From Chara braunii (lineage: Eukaryota; Streptophyta; Charophyceae; Charales; Characeae): DNA of 47,863 bases. The stretch spans positions 2,891,134-2,938,996 of the forward strand of contig BFEA01000102.1 in NCBI GenBank assembly GCA_003427395.1. The letters are read 5' to 3'. The notes under the pieces were generated by a model. That model did not search any database. It worked only from the letters and a program-made list of their open reading frames with translations, and was not told the DNA's origin. The position numbers and the translations under genes were made by a program. This document shows positions 10,509 to 20,879 of this stretch, in pieces (position 1 is the stretch's first letter; each line of letters begins with the position of its first letter).

Positions 10509-11090
10509 CGTAGTGCTCAACAAAGGGAAGGGTGTGAGAAGGCGGGTGAAAAGACACGGCGGAGAAAGGTGAGAGGGAGCAGAAGTGGAGGGGGAGGGGA
10601 GAATGGGGTAATGGAGTGAGGAGGGGAGGATGATGACGGATAGACGGGGTGTAGGAAGAGCAACCGTCTCCGGAGAGAAGTGCAATACCGATGTGAAGGA
10701 AAGATAAGTGGCAGAAGAGAGAAGGGGAAGTAGCAACCTGGTGGGGCAGCGAGGAGAGGGAGGGAAAAGAGGAGGGAAAAAGTGGGTAAATGAAGATGGC
10801 GAGACAAGTTATGAATGTGTCCGACTCTGTGTTTGGTCGAGAAAGTGGGGGAGGTATTTCTTCACTGTGACTCCGAAATTCTCGAAAGGATGCAGATGTG
10901 TATTGGCAAGCTGTGGTGACATTATCTGTGGTAGCACGCGCGCACGCACGCACGCACGCAAAATAGAGAGAGAGAGAGAGAGAGAGAGGGAGGTGGGGTA
11001 ACCGAAGGTTTCCGTGAGCAATTGCTAATACAATCTTGTGGTCCTGTGGTGCAGGAACTTTTTGACAATTTTTGACAGACGTCTTAGAAG
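9258..11090. other. Intron 2: purine-rich and SSR-rich, no gene
   Basis: Purine-rich between about 10.0 and 10.95 kb. The 371-codon minus-strand ORF at 10084-11199 is an S/P/L-rich artefact of the purine bias and the GA microsatellites. Confidence 0.6.
10456..10505. repeat. (GA)n microsatellite
   Basis: About 25 uninterrupted GA units inside intron 2. A second shorter (GA) run lies at 10967-10989, next to a (GCAC)n-like run at 10937-10960. Confidence 0.95.
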
Positions 11091-11306
11091 ACGAGGAAAA
11101 GAAGTTTCGTTGTGAAGAATCCGACACTTGGCGTCTTGCAATTATCGCTGGTCGCTTCGCTGGCCTATCGTATGGAAGATGGGCTCCACCACCTCTCAAC
11201 AGCAGAGTTGGTGGAGTTCGTGTGTAATCACAAATTCAAGTTTCGGTCGGCGTCTGTAGAAGAGATATTACGCAAGCTTGTGCGTCGCGCTGTCGATCTC
11301 ATTCAG
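11091..11306 (+). CDS. Armadillo-like gene, exon 3
   Basis: 72 codons in phase 0 at both ends. The acceptor TTAGAAG at 11090 is the only phase-0 choice after the TAG at 11085-11087; the donor is CAG|GTAACC. The protein begins TRKRSFVVKNPTLGVLQLSL, then has amphipathic helices: VASLAYRMEDGLHHLSTAEL, a stretch with NHKFKFRSASVEEI, and LRKLVRRAVDLIQ. This is typical of alpha-solenoid repeats. No catalytic motif is seen. Confidence 0.7.
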
Positions 11307-12624
11307 GTAACCAACGATTGACCTCCTTATGTGGTTGTTGTATGGCTCAATAGTACTGGACTTCACGTTTAACTTGTAGCGTATAGAACTGTTCCTTCTC
11401 CGTATTCAATGGTATATCTTGCATTAAATTGTGATTCAGTCATGCTAAAATAAGTATTTACATTTTCGTTCGACTAGCCAAAGACGGAGGAAGGCCTGCT
11501 GTTTCGGGGTAGCCTCTCCTGTGTGGGCTCTCGCTCTTGTTTGGTGCCCCTGTGAGATATCTTCGATTCCGTAATGGCCGACTGCAGCTCCCTAATTGTT
11601 TTCAAAGGCCTTTAATGTCCTTTTACTGAAGTGGTTCTGCAAAGGCTTTGGATGTTGTTGAACACGTGGGAAAATATTATGAAAAAAAAAAGAAACGATG
11701 AAAAGCAAACGAAGAGTAGTTTTCAAACACTGCCTCTTGCGACGTCTGTGGTTTTGCAAATGGTTTGGAGGTTGGAAAATCTGTTTCAGTAGAGTACGTA
11801 AAACAGTAAAAAGCTAGGCTACCGGAGTGGCCCATTCCCACTTGCCCTGCCGGACCCAAGAAGAAAAATAAAATAAATTAATTTTGATTTTTAATTGTAA
11901 CTTAGTAAGGAATATCGATTTGCCCGAGGCAAAAGTTGTCCTGTTATTTTCTGCATAACGTAGTGTTTCTTCAATTTTTTTTGTTGTTCTTTTGCAGGGA
12001 CCTTCCTTCGCCCTTGCCCGGCCGGACCACCCGGGCAACCACCAACGTGAACCGGGCGGGCGGGCTCGTAGCCCGGGTAGATCGTGGAAAACGAGAAAGG
12101 AATCATGAAAGTGGAAAAGGATTCTTCGAGAGCTCTTTCCATCCGTTTCCGTCCGTTTGTCAGATAAATGCTCTCCTGGCTGTGCGATCGCTCAGGGCAT
12201 ACTCACATTTGGATTTTCGTGCCTGAGCTCTGGACGTAATTACGGTCAGATGCGTCCTGGTCCGGCTGCAACTGCACCCAGCTGCATCCGGGAATCCTAG
12301 TGTGATTTTACGCCGTTGGTATGACGTGATGATGGGGACGATTCTGAAGAACCGGAAATAGGTTTGGAGGTTCTATGTGATGTCAGGAATTGGGTCTCGC
12401 CATGCTACTCAAAATTCGTGAGCCGTAGAATGCATCCTTCGCTCCAATACGAGGAAAGATGCACGCACCATGTTTTTGTCTGAGCCGTAGAATGTATCCT
12501 CCGCTGCAATACGAGGAAAGATACACGCACCAAAGTTTGTCTTTCTCACTTTAGAGTTGTGTTTCGGTTTTCACTTTGTGGTCCGAGTGTGGGTTGATTA
12601 ACAGTCTGGTTGCGGTTTTCACAG

Positions 12625-12858
12625 GAGAAAGATCCAGAAGCTGATGAAGACGGAGGTGGCGATGCAGAGCATTATTCTGAGGAGAGGATGGCTTTGGCGG
12701 AAGAGCTGGCTTCGCTGTACAACCCTCAATTATACGATCTCCTAATGTCCGTCCTCAGCTCTCCTTCGACAGGGACGCGGGTCTCTGCTGGCGCCACTTA
12801 CTTCCTTGCTCTCCTCACAGCGGGGACGTCCAGCAATGCCGAAGCTCTGCGGACCCGG
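12625..12858 (+). CDS. Armadillo-like gene, exon 4
   Basis: 78 codons, phase 0 to phase 0, between TTTTCACAG and CGG|GTGAGT. It starts acidic (EKDPEADEDGGGDAEHYSEE) and passes into helical repeat sequence: ALAEELASLYNPQLYDLLM, VLSSPSTGTRVSAGATYFLA and LLTAGTSSNAEALRTR. The alternation of leucine-rich helices with small-residue turns is like armadillo/HEAT repeats. It is one of the most convincing exons in the window. Confidence 0.8.
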
Positions 12859-12939
12859 GTGAGTACTTGCGTCTCCTAATAATGATGTTTACTCTCAGAT
12901 GAATAGATACATATATCTATATGTTATACGTATCAAGTC

Positions 12940-13040
12940 TACCGTCTTTCCTCGAACACAATGCACCTTCATCGGACCGGAAAGAGAGATGTTGTACATT
13001 CACTCGCAGTTGGCGTGCGTTGTATCCGAGGGAAAGTGGG
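12940..13040. mobile_element. Hairpin MITE copy 4 (diverged), in intron 4
   Basis: The left end taccgtctttcctcgaacac and the right end gttgtatccgagggaaagtg are inverted relative to each other and match the TIRs of the copies at 7351, 16918 and 17578. The left end starts with TA; the right TA is mutated. This is the most decayed copy of the family. Confidence 0.6.
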
Positions 13041-14404
13041 GCCTGTCGTTGATCTGAATACGTATCCTCCCTTCCAAATTGTGGAAAATTAAAAGGAGCT
13101 GGCGGAAATGGGCTACGTGGAGCTCTTTTCGAAGTCTGTGGCTGCTGAGCATTGCTATGTGTTGCTTGGTCCTGAGGACGTGTGCCTGATGATGCGATGA
13201 AAATCGGCAGAAGCGTAGCTCTCTTCTGAGAAGAGGCGTGGAGGCTTATTATGGGGGCCACTTTGAGAAACATTAAGGTGGCGGGGGGGCGGGGGGGGGG
13301 GAAGCTTTATACACAGGCTATTGTTTGACTCTCGTTTGAATTGAATGGATCATTCATTTTGTCCCTCTATGATCTGTATTCTTTTCATTTGACGTCCCCT
13401 TCTTCTGTGTGTTCTGGATATGCCGTCATGCATGCCACTGTCGATGGCGTTGGGTTCGATACTTAATCTTTGATGCTTCGTTTTTTGGGATGGTTAGCCA
13501 AAGCAGTAATATAGCTGCGCTATCTACGTGCTTCTTTTGTGTCTGAGGTTTCTGTGGTTGCTGCTGAGTGCCCGGTGAACCGTAGGCAGAAAGGGAGAAA
13601 AGAGAACTATGTCGATATATATATGGTCAGTTGCCTTTTGGCTGCGTGCAAGTGGGTCCTTGCGACGCGCGGGGATGGGGGCAGCCAGCGCTCAATCTGT
13701 CGTTTACGTGGCTGGCCTTGTACGTAAGAGGTGATGAACAGGTGGGCCTTTTCTTCCTTTCTTTCGTTTTCCTTGTTTTGTCTTTTTCCGCCTTTGCGCT
13801 CCGATTCATAGTGTGACAATGTATGGTCACAGACAACTGCCCGGTGAATCGTAGGCAGAGAGGAAGAAGAGGAGAACAAACGAGCAGGTGTACTCTCGTG
13901 TCCTCGTACAGGAAGTTGTATTAGGGGAGACATTCGTAGGTTGTTGGTGTTTGGTGAAAGGTTGAATCATCGTGCATTTTGGAGAAACGATGTCATTGAC
14001 TCTTTCAGCAATGGCGAAATGCGTATGAATTCATTAGGATGTAGTATTGCATGGCTTGTAGCCAGGTGACACGGTTATCAATATTTGACTGGTTGATATC
14101 TACTTCTCTTGCGAGTGCTAGCGTAATACTTGGTTCATGGTTGTCATATGTAGACAGATTTTCGTTAAAGAAGAGTGAAGCGGGCGCACAATGGCGAAGT
14201 TCGGCAGTTACCAATTAATTTGCACAAATCTTTGAGGTGGCGAAAGCTGGTGCCATTAAAGGAGGCGATGCTGGAATGCACAGGTTCTAATGGACTGAAA
14301 TGTACCATGGCAAAGTCTGACCGAGACCTCCGAACTTTTTACTTCCCTGTGTATGCGTGTGTGTGAGTGTGTGTGAGAGAGAGGATGAGAGAGAGAGAGA
14401 GAGA

Positions 14405-14534
14405 GAACCGCATCTGAGGTACAGTCATTGACTGACAGATGGGCAGCCAGAGCTGTGCAGAGTAGGGGGACGTGGAGGTCGATGTGTTTGCCTCATTATT
14501 GATTGGCATGAAGTGGATGGTCAATTGGTTGCGG

Positions 14535-14584
<50 letters not shown>

Positions 14585-14732
14585 CGCATGTGAGGTACAG
14601 TCATTGACTGACAGATGGGCAGCCAGAGCTGTGCAGGAAAGGGGGATGTGGAGGTCGATGTGTTTGTCTCATTGTTGATCGGTATGAAGCGGATGGTCAA
14701 GTGGTTTCGGGGGAGAGAGAGAGAGAGAGATT
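14405..14732 (+). repeat. 176-bp tandem duplication separated by (GA)n tracts
   Basis: The unit starting gaaccgcat-tgaggtacag occurs at 14405 and at 14581, each running through gactgacagatgggcagcc and a gtggaggtcgatgtgtttg segment to a terminal (GA)n tract (14536-14582 and 14713-14732). The tracts probably promoted the duplication. It lies in intron 4. Confidence 0.9.
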
Positions 14733-15324
14733 CAGTCGTGGTACTTTGAGGTGGAGTTTTTAACGGGTCGTATCTAGGCGTAGAGGAAAGTTATCGTGGA
14801 GGCTGGAAGGGAGTAAAGGAGAGGCAGACGCTGCTCGGTATGCTAATGTATGTAGGACCGTGAGGTCGTATACAGGCAAGTGGAAGGAGTATACGCATAA
14901 TATTAATCTATTCGATTAGACATCGGCAGTTGGTCTTTGAAGTATGGAGGTGACTTTGCGATTAAGCTAACGAGTGTAGTGTGTGTGTGGAAGGGGGGGA
15001 GGGGTTAATCTCTCAAGTGTAGGTGGTGGAGGTGATTTATTTGCTCGTCGGGAAATGACGCAAACAGCCACCTTCGACTGGACGTTAAAGAATCGCAGCT
15101 ACTTCTATACACTTGTTGGGGTATGGGGTTGTGGCACACAGACGTAATCATTTCGTCAGCAGATGAGGGGTTGACTGGTTAGGTCTATACATGTTAACAT
15201 AGTGTATTGATATGCCATGACAGGTCGAAGGGATGTGGCGGAGGATTAATCCGATCCTACTCTCGCTTTCCTCCTCCGTCCCCTTTTTTGCAGCTGTGTT
15301 TCTTGGTGAGGCTGATCGCGGGTA

Positions 15325-15495
15325 ATTTTTTTTTTTTTGGGAAAGGGTTACGAGTCTTACGACATTGACATATCACCATTGAACTGACCTGGGTATGTTA
15401 TTTTGTTGATCTGACTGCATCCGGATTCGAACTTGGGTCTGTATTTCTACAGTGTCTTTTTTGAAAGGGTGTAGCAGCTGAGCTAGGCCCGTTGG
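15325..15495 (-). mobile_element. tRNA-derived SINE, copy 1
   Basis: On the minus strand the element begins with CCTAGCTCAGCTGCTACACC (A-box-like), has GTTCGAATCC (a perfect B box) about 50 bases later, then a non-tRNA body and a poly(A) tail, which appears on the plus strand as a T run at 15325-15338. This is the standard SINE structure. Two other copies in introns of the same gene share head and body. Confidence 0.7.
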
Positions 15496-15609
15496 TGAGT
15501 AGTAATTCTCGTCGTGCAGTCGTTCAAAGTGGGTAGCTCTACCTTCATTTGAGCATCTGGATTTGGAATAGAGTGAAGGGATTGCCAGTATTGGGCCTCG
15601 CTGACGGCT

Positions 15610-16030
15610 TTGGCCGTCGTCAGCTACTGGTGCAAACAGAACGACGCTGGAAAATCACGGACGGAGTCGTATCGCAGAAAGCGTATCATTGATAGCAGAC
15701 GAAGTCATATGTACATGGAACGCCACAGCACCGTCGAAACCAAAAACGTGCGAGTCACGAGTGCATATTCCTCAGAAAGTGAACAGATGCGTCTGTTTCT
15801 ACGCATAGTAACGGATGCATCTTGCCACTCTCTGCGGAAACATTCACTTGCACTTTTTTCGTGTAGACAGTGGTGTGGCCATGGCGAAATCCTATGTACA
15901 TTGTGCAACGCCACACTACCGGCGAAACCAAAAAAGTACTAGTGCATGCGGACAGATGCGTCCGTTACTTATTACTAAGAGTCACGGATGCATCTTGCCA
16001 CTCTCTGTGGAAACATACACTTGCACTTTT
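15610..16030 (+). repeat. Diverged tandem duplication, period about 175 bp
   Basis: The segment with acggatgcatcttgccactc and tctg-ggaaaca-cacttgc is present at 15812-15856 and 15983-16027. The flanks (cc-acaccaccg-cgaaacc) also match. Small ORFs here follow the repeat and carry no motif. Confidence 0.75.
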
Positions 16031-16277
16031 CTTTTTTGGACTGGTTTGGCTACGCCCGTAGGATGTTGAGGGTGTCTGTTTTATAACGGAATATAACCAC
16101 GGTCTCCAGGATGTTGTATGTTAAGAAACAGAGAAAGTAGAACGGGAAAATCAGGGCATAATCACGCTAACATTTCCCAAAATGCATCTGACTACGATTA
16201 CGGCCAGACGTGGACGAGTCTAACTTTAAAACTCGTCCAGAGCTTTGGGAGAAAAAGTTAATAGTGTGAGTATGTAT

Positions 16278-16373
16278 GTCCTCAGAAAATACAGCCGAAG
16301 TCTTATTTAAGTAACAAATTTATTGGCCTCAGAAAATACAGCCGAAGTCGTATATTAAGTAAAATACTGTACA
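16278..16373 (+). repeat. 47-bp tandem duplication
   Basis: cctcagaaaatacagccgaa occurs at 16280 and 16327, followed both times by gtc-tat-ttaagtaa. A short inverted repeat, ggacgagt...actcgtcc, lies just upstream at about 16213-16240. Confidence 0.8.
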
Positions 16374-16455
16374 AGGTGGATTTCGAGTGTTGAATTTTTT
16401 GTCTTCCGGGTATTGATTTTTTGTCTTCTGGGGGGGTGTTTATCTTCTTTTGCAG

Positions 16456-16632
16456 ATGACGAATAAGACTGGCGTTGTCAGGCTTATTACGCTTCTCTCG
16501 GCTGCCAGTAGCTCTGTGCGTTTTAACGCTCTGCTAGTGCTGGTGAATCTGCTGCGTCACTGTCCGGACGTCCATGCTGAAGTTCTCAGACTCGGGGGAC
16601 TGCGGAAGATCGCCATGATGTTCGGGGAAGCG
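16456..16632 (+). CDS. Armadillo-like gene, exon 5
   Basis: 59 codons, phase 0 to phase 0; acceptor TTTTGCAG, donor GCG|GTGAGG. The sequence NKTGVVRLITLLSAASSSVR, then FNALLVLVNLLRHCPDVHAE and VLRLGGLRKIAMMFGEA, has the canonical armadillo pattern (G-hh-LhxLL...A-xxhLxNL......hhxxGhhxxh). This is the strongest single piece of evidence for the family. Confidence 0.85.
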
Positions 16633-16744
16633 GTGAGGTCTCAGTCTCATCGTCCCTATGTCTTGTCCTTCCGATTTTTTATTTTTTTTTGGGACTTCTG
16701 AAATTTAAATTCGTGTAGCTCTCTTAATGAGACCGATTTTGGTA

Positions 16745-16924
16745 ATGTTTAGTTGTTTTTATCTTTTATTTTTTCGTTAATTAAGGACGACAGCCTTGAG
16801 ATATCATCATTGAGCTGACCGGCCCCAGGCAATTCAGAAATATTTGGTTTCACTCGTGTACCATGATCTGGATTCCAATGCAGGTCTGCATTCCAACATT
16901 CACGGGTGTACCCAGCGAGCTACC
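16745..16924 (-). mobile_element. tRNA-derived SINE, copy 2
   Basis: It aligns with copy 1 over its length: plus-strand gatatcatcattgagctgac matches catatcaccattgaactgac, atctggattccaatgcaggt matches the B-box region of copy 1, and gggtgtacccagcgagctac matches the A-box region. T-rich sequence at 16754-16775 marks the 3' tail. The B box is mutated (GGAATCC). The head abuts hairpin MITE copy 2. Confidence 0.65.
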
Positions 16925-17032
16925 TTCTTCCCCCGAATACAACGTACGGTCATTCTAGCTGTATTTGGGCTATCTTTCCGTCTAAATACAGCTATAATGA
17001 CCGTACGTTGTATTCAGGGGAAGAAGGTAGCT
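16918..17032. mobile_element. Hairpin MITE copy 2, near-perfect palindrome
   Basis: Arms 16918-16966 and 16984-17032 are inverted repeats matching at 47 of 49 positions, with only a 17-base loop. Each end carries AGC-TA before ccttcttccccc, giving a TA duplication. The RNA would fold into a long hairpin. It has no coding capacity and lies in intron 5 of the armadillo-like gene. Confidence 0.85.
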
Positions 17033-17362
17033 CTTAGTTCCTTGGATGAACTGGCGGTTTAAGCTTTTTATATGAGTCATATTGTTAACGCTGAAATTTT
17101 GTTTTCTTTTTTTTTAAAGCCGACATACTTTTATTTAAGAGGCATTTCGATTGAGTTTTTTGTTTTTTGTGTAAACACAGGGAATGTGATCTCTAGTACG
17201 CTGATATAGAATGGAAATTGAGTGACTTGCCTACCGTGCCTCAGTGGCCTTGAAAGCCACATTGTAGAGGCCTCGGTTGCCTGTTGAGGGCACTGGAGAA
17301 AAAATGAATTGAATGAAATCGCTGCTTAATGTTTTTATGCTACACGGTACTTGGCCGCAGCT

Positions 17363-17568
17363 GACCAACATTACTGAAGTTTTTTGGCTTTTACTGTGGT
17401 TGACGTGTCTAGTGTCGTGCTTTGCTCTCGACTGCAGAGTTGCCGATTAAAACACAATGGTGTTGCGGCCGACCAACATTACTGAAGTTTTTTGGCTTTT
17501 ACTGTGGTTGACGTGTCTAGTATCGTGCTTCGCTCTCGACTGCAGGGTTGNCGANTNGNACACAATGG
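17363..17568 (+). repeat. 108-bp tandem duplication with ambiguous bases
   Basis: gaccaacattactgaagttt starts at 17363 and 17471, and both units run through gacgtgtctagt-tcgtgct to cacaatggtgt. Four N calls at 17552-17561 lie in the second unit, so the assembly was unsure here. Confidence 0.9.
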
Positions 17569-17577
17569 TGTGATGTG

Positions 17578-17688
17578 TATCCTCTTCCCCAGAATAGAGA
17601 ACGTACGGTCATTATCACTGTATCTAGACTGAATGTTGCCCCAAATAGAGCTATGACGACCATACGTTCTATTCGTTGCAAGACGGTA
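17578..17688. mobile_element. Hairpin MITE copy 3
   Basis: The ends TAtcctcttccccagaata and ttctattcgttgcaagacggTA (quoted in part) are inverted relatives of the family TIR. The inner block acgtacggtcatta on the left pairs with cgaccatacgt on the right. It shares the ACGTACGGTCATT word with copy 2. It lies in intron 5. Confidence 0.7.
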
Positions 17689-17861
17689 GTCCTTCGTCTC
17701 ATTATATTGTTGATCAGATTGTTGATGAGATTAAGCAGTGGAATGAGTGGTGGGTCGTCGGATGCAAGACGGTAGTCCTTTATCTAGGATGAGATTTATT
17801 ATTTGATGAGATTGTTGATTTGATTGTTAAGGCAGTGGAATGGGTGGTGGGTTGTCAGATG
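17678..17861 (+). repeat. 86-bp tandem duplication copying the right end of MITE copy 3
   Basis: gcaagacggtagtcctt occurs at 17678 and 17764. Each is followed by a gagatt-ttgatgagatt stretch and by a segment with gcagtggaatg-gtggtggg. The unit begins inside the MITE terminal repeat. Confidence 0.75.
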
Positions 17862-17908
17862 CCCTTGTTTACTGAAGTGTTACTCCTGGTATTGTAATGG
17901 TTGTGCAG

Positions 17909-17975
17909 GTGGAGGAGCCCCAACAGAACATTTGCCTTACTGCCCTTCTGTGCCTCTGCGAGTCGAAGCTTGCAG
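17909..17975 (+). CDS. Armadillo-like gene, exon 6
   Basis: 67 bases encode VEEPQQNICLTALLCLCESK-LA plus one base, between GTTGTGCAG and GCAG|GTTCGT. QQNICLTALLCLCES is a third-helix-like armadillo segment. It ends in phase 1, whereas exon 7 is only open in phase 0. A short exon of length 2 modulo 3 is therefore probably missed between 17976 and 18715, or the copy carries a one-base error. Confidence 0.65.
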
Positions 17976-18467
17976 GTTCGTTCCTTTGTTGATGTTTTTG
18001 AAATGATTTTGTTACATTAGTTCAATTGATTTGTTTTCGTGATGGGCGTCAACAAATGCAGTATGCCTTATCCACCGTCCAATGCAACGCCCCACGTTCA
18101 CCTACTCTTTTTCCGGTCAATTGCTGTGCACGCTCCGCATGGGCTGTCAATCCGGAGTTGGTCTCTGCGTGTATGCAAGTCTGTTGGTTTGTCTTTCTCA
18201 GTCTGCCCGAAGAGGAAAAGACATTTCCATTGGTGTTTGCATGCTTATATCAATCTGTCTCTCTGCTTGTCAGTCCGTGTCCGTCTGTCTGCAATTCAGA
18301 TATAGCCTCCCAGATTGTCTGACTGACTATCTTTTTTTGTCTCCTGCTTTCTGTCACTGGCGTCCAGTAACTTTCTTCGTTCCACTGCCAGCGTCTTTCT
18401 TCGTGGTTCTTTTTTTGTTCTTTTTTTTGTTCTTTTTTTCGTTCTTTTTATTGTTCTTCTTTTTTAG

Positions 18468-18625
18468 TTGTGGTTGCCGTAAGGCAGGTCTAATCCCTTA
18501 TGCCTTTTTCGGAAGTTGAGCAGCTCTTCCAGGCAGTTGTTGTGGTTGCTGTAATGCCGGTCTAATCTATTGTGCCTCTTTTGGAAATCGGAGCATCTGT
18601 CCCAGGCAGTTGTTGCGCCCGATCT
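18468..18625 (+). repeat. 72-bp tandem duplication
   Basis: ttgtggttgc-gtaa-gc-ggtctaatc starts at 18468 and 18540, both ending in tcc-caggcagttgttg. It is preceded by a T-rich (GTTCTTTTTTT)n stretch at 18405-18465. Confidence 0.75.
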
Positions 18626-18715
18626 CTGTTTCTTTCGGTCCTCTTCACTTCTCTGCGACCTGTTGCCCATGGAAATGTCTTTTCCTCTACGATGGTTCTC
18701 CTCTCCTGATGGCAG

Positions 18716-18874
18716 ATCACAATAGAACCATCTTCCGATCGACTGACCGTGGAGCATTTTGACTTGTTGTTCCGTTTCGCAGCCATTCCTGCAGAGCTAC
18801 TCCGTATGGGTGCGGTTGGAAAAGTTCTGAGCTGGATAGGCAGCAGGAGGACGAGCAAGAGGGTTGCGCACAAG
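18716..18874 (+). CDS. Armadillo-like gene, exon 7
   Basis: 53 codons between GATGGCAG and CACAAG|GTGAGG. ITIEPSSDRLTVEHFDLLFR leads into FAAIPAELLRMGAVGKVLSW, another helix-turn-helix unit with the LLRMGAVGKVL signature common in armadillo repeats, and a basic tail SRRTSKRVAHK. The other two frames contain stops, so phase 0 is required here. Confidence 0.7.
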
Positions 18875-19300
18875 GTGAGGGGGGGGGCTTCCTGCGATCT
18901 GCTGATGTTTTTTTCTGTTGCCCTTGAGATGTGTTCTGGTTGCCCTGGGAAGTGAATTTCATGCCTTCTGGTCATTCTTCCTCCTGTGATCATTTAAAGA
19001 CAATGCTTTATGCTTTTTCTTTGTATGGTCCACTTCGCATCTGTCATTTAGAAGGTGCTTGCTTAAATGTAAATGCAACGGTCATTTTCGGTTCTGTGAT
19101 TTCCAGGAGAAAATGCTCGGGTCATACAATGCAGGTGGCTTCAATTAATGAAGGTGGCAGGTGTATTTTTGTGAAGATATCTCTGTCGATGATGTTTTTT
19201 TGTCGAATACTGTGCACTACCTGTTTTATTTAGTCGGCATGCTACGCCCTCTGAAGCTGAGGAGAGAAAAAGGGGTTTTCCCGAGAATTGATGGGTGGTG

Positions 19301-19610
19301 ACGTCGCCGCACCGCTCACCAAATGCACAAAAGACAGAAATTACGGCGGTGCATCTTTCCTGGTTCTGGCCGAAGATTCGTTCTCAGTTTGCACATTTTG
19401 GTGAGTTGTGTAGAGTCAGAAGTGGAAGTTCTCAAGTGGCGTTATATAGTGCGTGTTTGTGCGAGGATGCCACCCTAACTCTGATCAGCAATGACTAAGG
19501 TCCTCGCCGCACCACTCCCCAAATGCGAGAAGACAAACTATGGTGGGTTCATCTCTCCACGTTCTAGCGTGAAAGTTATTCTCCATTTTGCACATCTGGT
19601 GAGTGGTGCG
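19301..19610 (+). repeat. 200-bp direct duplication, diverged
   Basis: cgccgcacc-ctc-ccaaatgc at 19305 recurs at 19505. Both copies carry a -tcatctctcc/-gcatctttcc element, tt-tc-ca-ttttgcacat and a ggtgagt end. It lies in intron 7. Confidence 0.65.
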
Positions 19611-19792
19611 CCCAGGCCACGAACTTGTAGTTGGTGGGATGTTGCTTAACTGAAAGAATATCATGTGATGATGGCCTGTCTGCACAGCAGTTGAGTTGGT
19701 GCGGCGTGTGTTTCTCCGCTTTTTGGTTTTGGGTTCTTATACTGCTGTCGGAACGTCCTGCGAACGATTTTCTTCTTGTTGCTGTGATGCAG

Positions 19793-19918
19793 GCTCTGGC
19801 GTCGCTGGCCTCTCTCGTGGACTTGGATGGCGCCACACGGAAGGCCATGTTTGAGCAGCAAGCTGTAGTGCCATTGCTGTCATTACTTAGGCGAGCGAAG
19901 ACGGAGGAGCTCCTTGTG
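19793..19918 (+). CDS. Armadillo-like gene, exon 8
   Basis: 42 codons, phase 0 to phase 0; acceptor TGATGCAG, donor GTG|GTGAGT. ALASLASLVDLDGATRKAMF is followed by EQQAVVPLLSLLRRAKTEEL, a near-ideal armadillo repeat. The following intron (19919-26341) is 6.4 kb long and holds a Harbinger-like MITE, a SINE fragment and a whole truncated LINE. Confidence 0.8.
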
Positions 19919-20092
19919 GTGAGTATCTCAGTGATCCGCATCCATCTATTCACCAAGCTCCTTCTCCTGAAGTTGTCTGTGCGCCTTAGTTCTGTTTTGG
20001 CTGTGCTTCTTTGCCGACATCAAACCACTGCTGCCTGGAATAGTCGAGCAAGCGTGCTCTAGGCACGATACTCTGTCTGCTATCACGACTTA

Positions 20093-20632
20093 GGCTCGGA
20101 CCCCACCGCCCAGCGGCTGGAAAAGGAAGTTGGCCGCCGGTTTCTGGCCAACGTCGGTGGAAACTTTTTGGCACGATTCGTGCAGACCCCACCGCCGACT
20201 TCTGGCGGTGTTTTGGAAACGGCCTCGCTTGCCGTTTTAGGAAACCCGAGAGGGTCCCCTCCCGAAAAGGAAAGCACGGACGGCCTGCATGCTAGCCTTT
20301 CGGGTTGGCTTGTGCTGATCCGGCCTGGACCAAACGTATGTGCGTGACACCCGTTCACTGCACCACTCTTCGCTGGCGTCCGATGCCAACGGCTGGCGCT
20401 TTGCCCTCCCTACCCTGTTGGAGGGCGTTTTGGAAAAGAGCGCCGGCCGCGGGCGGAGACTTTTCCATCTGCCAGCCGTGTAGAAACACGGCTGGCGGTG
20501 TTTTGGAAACGGCTGTGGGGTCTGAAGTAGACGTCGCCAGACCTCTGGGAAACTTCCTGGCGGCCCGGTGGGGTACGAAAACGCCCTTCCATGCCAGAAC
20601 TTTTCCAGCCGTCGGGCGGTGGGGTCCGAGCC
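20093..20632. mobile_element. PIF/Harbinger-like MITE, 540 bp, TTA target duplications
   Basis: The left end ggctcggaccccaccgccca and the right end (read inverted) ggctcggaccccaccgcccg match through cggctggaaaag, giving TIRs of about 33 bp with one or two differences. Both ends are flanked by TTA (20090-20092 and 20633-20635). The TTA duplication and TIRs starting with GG fit the PIF/Harbinger superfamily. The interior is GC-rich with repeated ctggcggtgttttggaaac modules at about 20200 and 20490 and no transposase. It is a non-autonomous element in intron 8. Confidence 0.8.
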
Positions 20633-20879
20633 TTAGCTCATCGGGCAGGTACACCAATGATCATGCCTTTTGTTCGAAGTGCCCTTGCTACAATGTTCGT
20701 CTGATGTGGCCTTAGCCAGGGCTGGGAGGGTTGTCTGCCTTTCGCCGGTCCCGGCGCCCATTGTCCGGTAGTGGGGTGTGTGCGAGGGAAAAATGAGGTT
20801 AGGATGGAGGGGTTTCGTCAGCAATTGAAAACCAAAAAAAAGGCTTTAGGCCCAGGGTGTGTGTTTGTGTGTGTGTGTG

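Noticed and set aside
10084-11199. 371-codon minus-strand ORF
   Set aside because: It consists of S/P/L runs produced by purine-rich sequence and GA microsatellites. It overlaps exon 3 on the opposite strand and shows no domain.
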